Shown: positions 29,215 through 29,734 of the stretch, one piece after another
Position numbering within the stretch: the stretch's first letter is position 1
How the letters are laid out: the number at the start of each line of letters is the position of its first letter
Source: a virus
IMG/VR virus record: IMGVR_UViG_3300035228_000632
Coordinates: 1-29,734 of that record
Reading direction: 5' to 3' (one strand)
DNA length: 29,734 bases
The notes under the pieces: model-generated
What the model saw: the letters and a program-made list of their open reading frames with translations, nothing else
Database searches by the model: none
What the model was told of the DNA's origin: nothing
Program-made: the position numbers and the translations under genes

Positions 29215-29291
29215 GATGGGTATGCGTTTTTAATTCCCCATACCAAAAATGTAATGATTGGTAGCAGTATAATCGTTGCTCTCTTAAACAT
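29211..29291 (-). CDS. 26-aa membrane peptide
   Basis: MFKRATIILLPIITFLVWGI then KNAYPS: a basic start, one hydrophobic helix and a short tail. It has a good ribosome site (AGGAG, 6 nt upstream of ATG 29291) and overlaps the next gene (ATGA), so it is likely translated. Function unknown. Confidence 0.62.
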   Translation of the reverse strand: MFKRATIILLPIITFLVWGIKNAYPS

Positions 29292-29292
29292 A

Positions 29293-29454
29293 TCAGTCTC
29301 CTATGAAAATGTCTGGTTCTTTATCTTTAACATCGCAAGTCAATTGGCATGACCCGCCTTGATATTCGGAATCTGGGATGAAAGGATCACCCCCACATAT
29401 AGCACTTCTACATACTCGTTTGAAGAAGTCTATGTTAGTATACTCTTTGTCCAT
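29293..29454 (-). CDS. Four-cysteine small protein, 53 aa
   Basis: The protein begins MDKEYTNIDFFKRVCRSAIC and continues GGDPFIPDSEYQGGSCQLTC, with an acidic end (DVKDKEPDIFIGD). The four Cys (15, 20, 36, 40; CxxxxC and CxxxC) could bind zinc or form disulfides. There is no signal peptide, so a metal site is more likely. The stop lies 1 bp before the next gene's ATG region. No family is recognised. Confidence 0.65.
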   Translation of the reverse strand: MDKEYTNIDFFKRVCRSAICGGDPFIPDSEYQGGSCQLTCDVKDKEPDIFIGD

Positions 29455-29500
29455 AAATCTCTGAAATAAAAATCTACTTTAGTCAGACTTTCTGCTGGTG

Positions 29501-29516
29501 GAGTCAACGTTGACTC
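29501..29516. promoter_or_regulatory. Perfect 16-bp palindrome in divergent gap
   Basis: GAGTCAACGTTGACTC is self-complementary over all 16 bases. It lies in the 141-bp gap (29455-29595) between the leftward four-Cys gene and the rightward partial gene. That position and symmetry fit an operator for a dimeric repressor. No clear promoter was seen beside it. Confidence 0.5.
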
Positions 29517-29595
29517 TGCCCATAATATACAGAATCGATGTATATCATTACTACACTGAACATGTCTCACTCCATACATCCTAGAAAAGGAACAC

Positions 29596-29734
29596 ATGGC
29601 AAAGTTATACGACATCCTCAACTCTGGTTTAACTGTTCTTGCATCTAACATAATGCCCCTAAGGTAGAGAACTCATTCCAATTAGAATTTGGTGCAAGTG
29701 ATTTAAAGATTGAAGAACATACAGATATTATGGT
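29596..29734 (+). pseudogene. Start of plus-strand gene, apparently frameshifted, cut by window
   Basis: ATG 29596 has a ribosome site (AAAAGGA, 4 nt upstream) and reads MAKLYDILNSGLTVLASNIM before a stop at 29665-29667 (TAG). A second frame opens at 29649 and reads HNAPKVENSFQLEFGASDLK on to the window end. This has the look of a phage structural protein, and joins smoothly if one base shift occurs near 29647-29652. Either the gene is broken, the sequence has an indel error, or frameshifting is used. Function unknown; the alternative minus-strand frame (29430-29651) crosses two other features and is less likely. Confidence 0.45.

Noticed and set aside
29430-29651. 73-aa minus-strand frame overlapping the four-Cys gene
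   Set aside because: It crosses the 16-bp palindrome, overlaps the better-supported gene at 29293-29454 and the plus-strand start at 29596, and has no ribosome site.
1-29734. CRISPR array, insertion sequence or integrase
   Set aside because: No regularly spaced direct repeats, transposase or integrase motifs were seen. The repeats found are paralogous genes or short inverted repeats.

Overview
This window looks like part of a T4-like cyanomyovirus genome (a marine Synechococcus/Prochlorococcus phage). It carries photosynthesis genes (psbA, psbD, two hli genes, plastocyanin petE and ferredoxin petF), many small tightly overlapping genes, phage tRNAs and T4-type late-promoter boxes. The host assignment is inference. 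No capsid, tail or replication genes were recognised, so this is an accessory, auxiliary-metabolism region.

Layout (minus strand unless stated). 1-3710 is a photosynthesis block. Transcribed from about 3738 downwards, it holds hli, a 28-aa membrane peptide, a 78-aa membrane protein, a second hli and a 48-aa membrane protein, each overlapping the next by 1-4 nt. psbA follows with its own promoter, structured leader and terminator, then an 87-aa unknown, psbD and a DoxX-family gene cut by the window edge. 3857-5849 (plus strand) holds two tandem paralogous secreted Thr/Ser/Gly-rich proteins and a third secreted protein with an anomalous start (ATA). Its 3' end overlaps the opposing gene by 230 bp.

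5620-12645 is a long minus-strand run. It contains small membrane proteins, petF, petE, a staphylococcal-nuclease-like enzyme, a membrane/coiled-coil cluster, two secreted HExxH metallopeptidase-like paralogs, a SleB-type cell-wall hydrolase and a small outer-membrane beta-barrel protein.

12850-28035 is a minus-strand cluster of about 15 kb in which nearly all genes overlap by 1-35 nt. It is dominated by surface-glycan functions: a GDP-mannose 3,5-epimerase-like enzyme, an NAD synthetase, a nucleotide-sugar 6-dehydrogenase, two further sugar epimerase/dehydratases, one GT10-type and three GT11-type fucosyltransferase-like enzymes, two related GT2-like enzymes and a GT25. It also has three SAM methyltransferases and a heptose module (GHMP kinase, phosphoheptose isomerase, and a HAD-phosphatase/nucleotidyltransferase fusion). 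The set suggests the phage makes GDP-L-galactose (or uses GDP-L-fucose) and an NDP-heptose, and builds or remodels a glycan. The operon promoter lies inside the terminator of the preceding operon.

28102-29734 holds two small conserved-looking genes, two tRNAs (anticodons CAT and TAT), a Phd/YefM-like antitoxin with no visible toxin, three tiny genes missed by length cut-offs, a perfect 16-bp palindrome and the possibly frameshifted start of a plus-strand gene.

Sigma70-like promoters with exact 17-bp spacers recur at 2895-2923, 3738-3766, 12825-12853, 28060-28088, 28600-28628 and 29044-29072. Two of them (psbA and the outer-membrane protein gene) also carry a perfect TATAAATA late box, suggesting both early and late expression.
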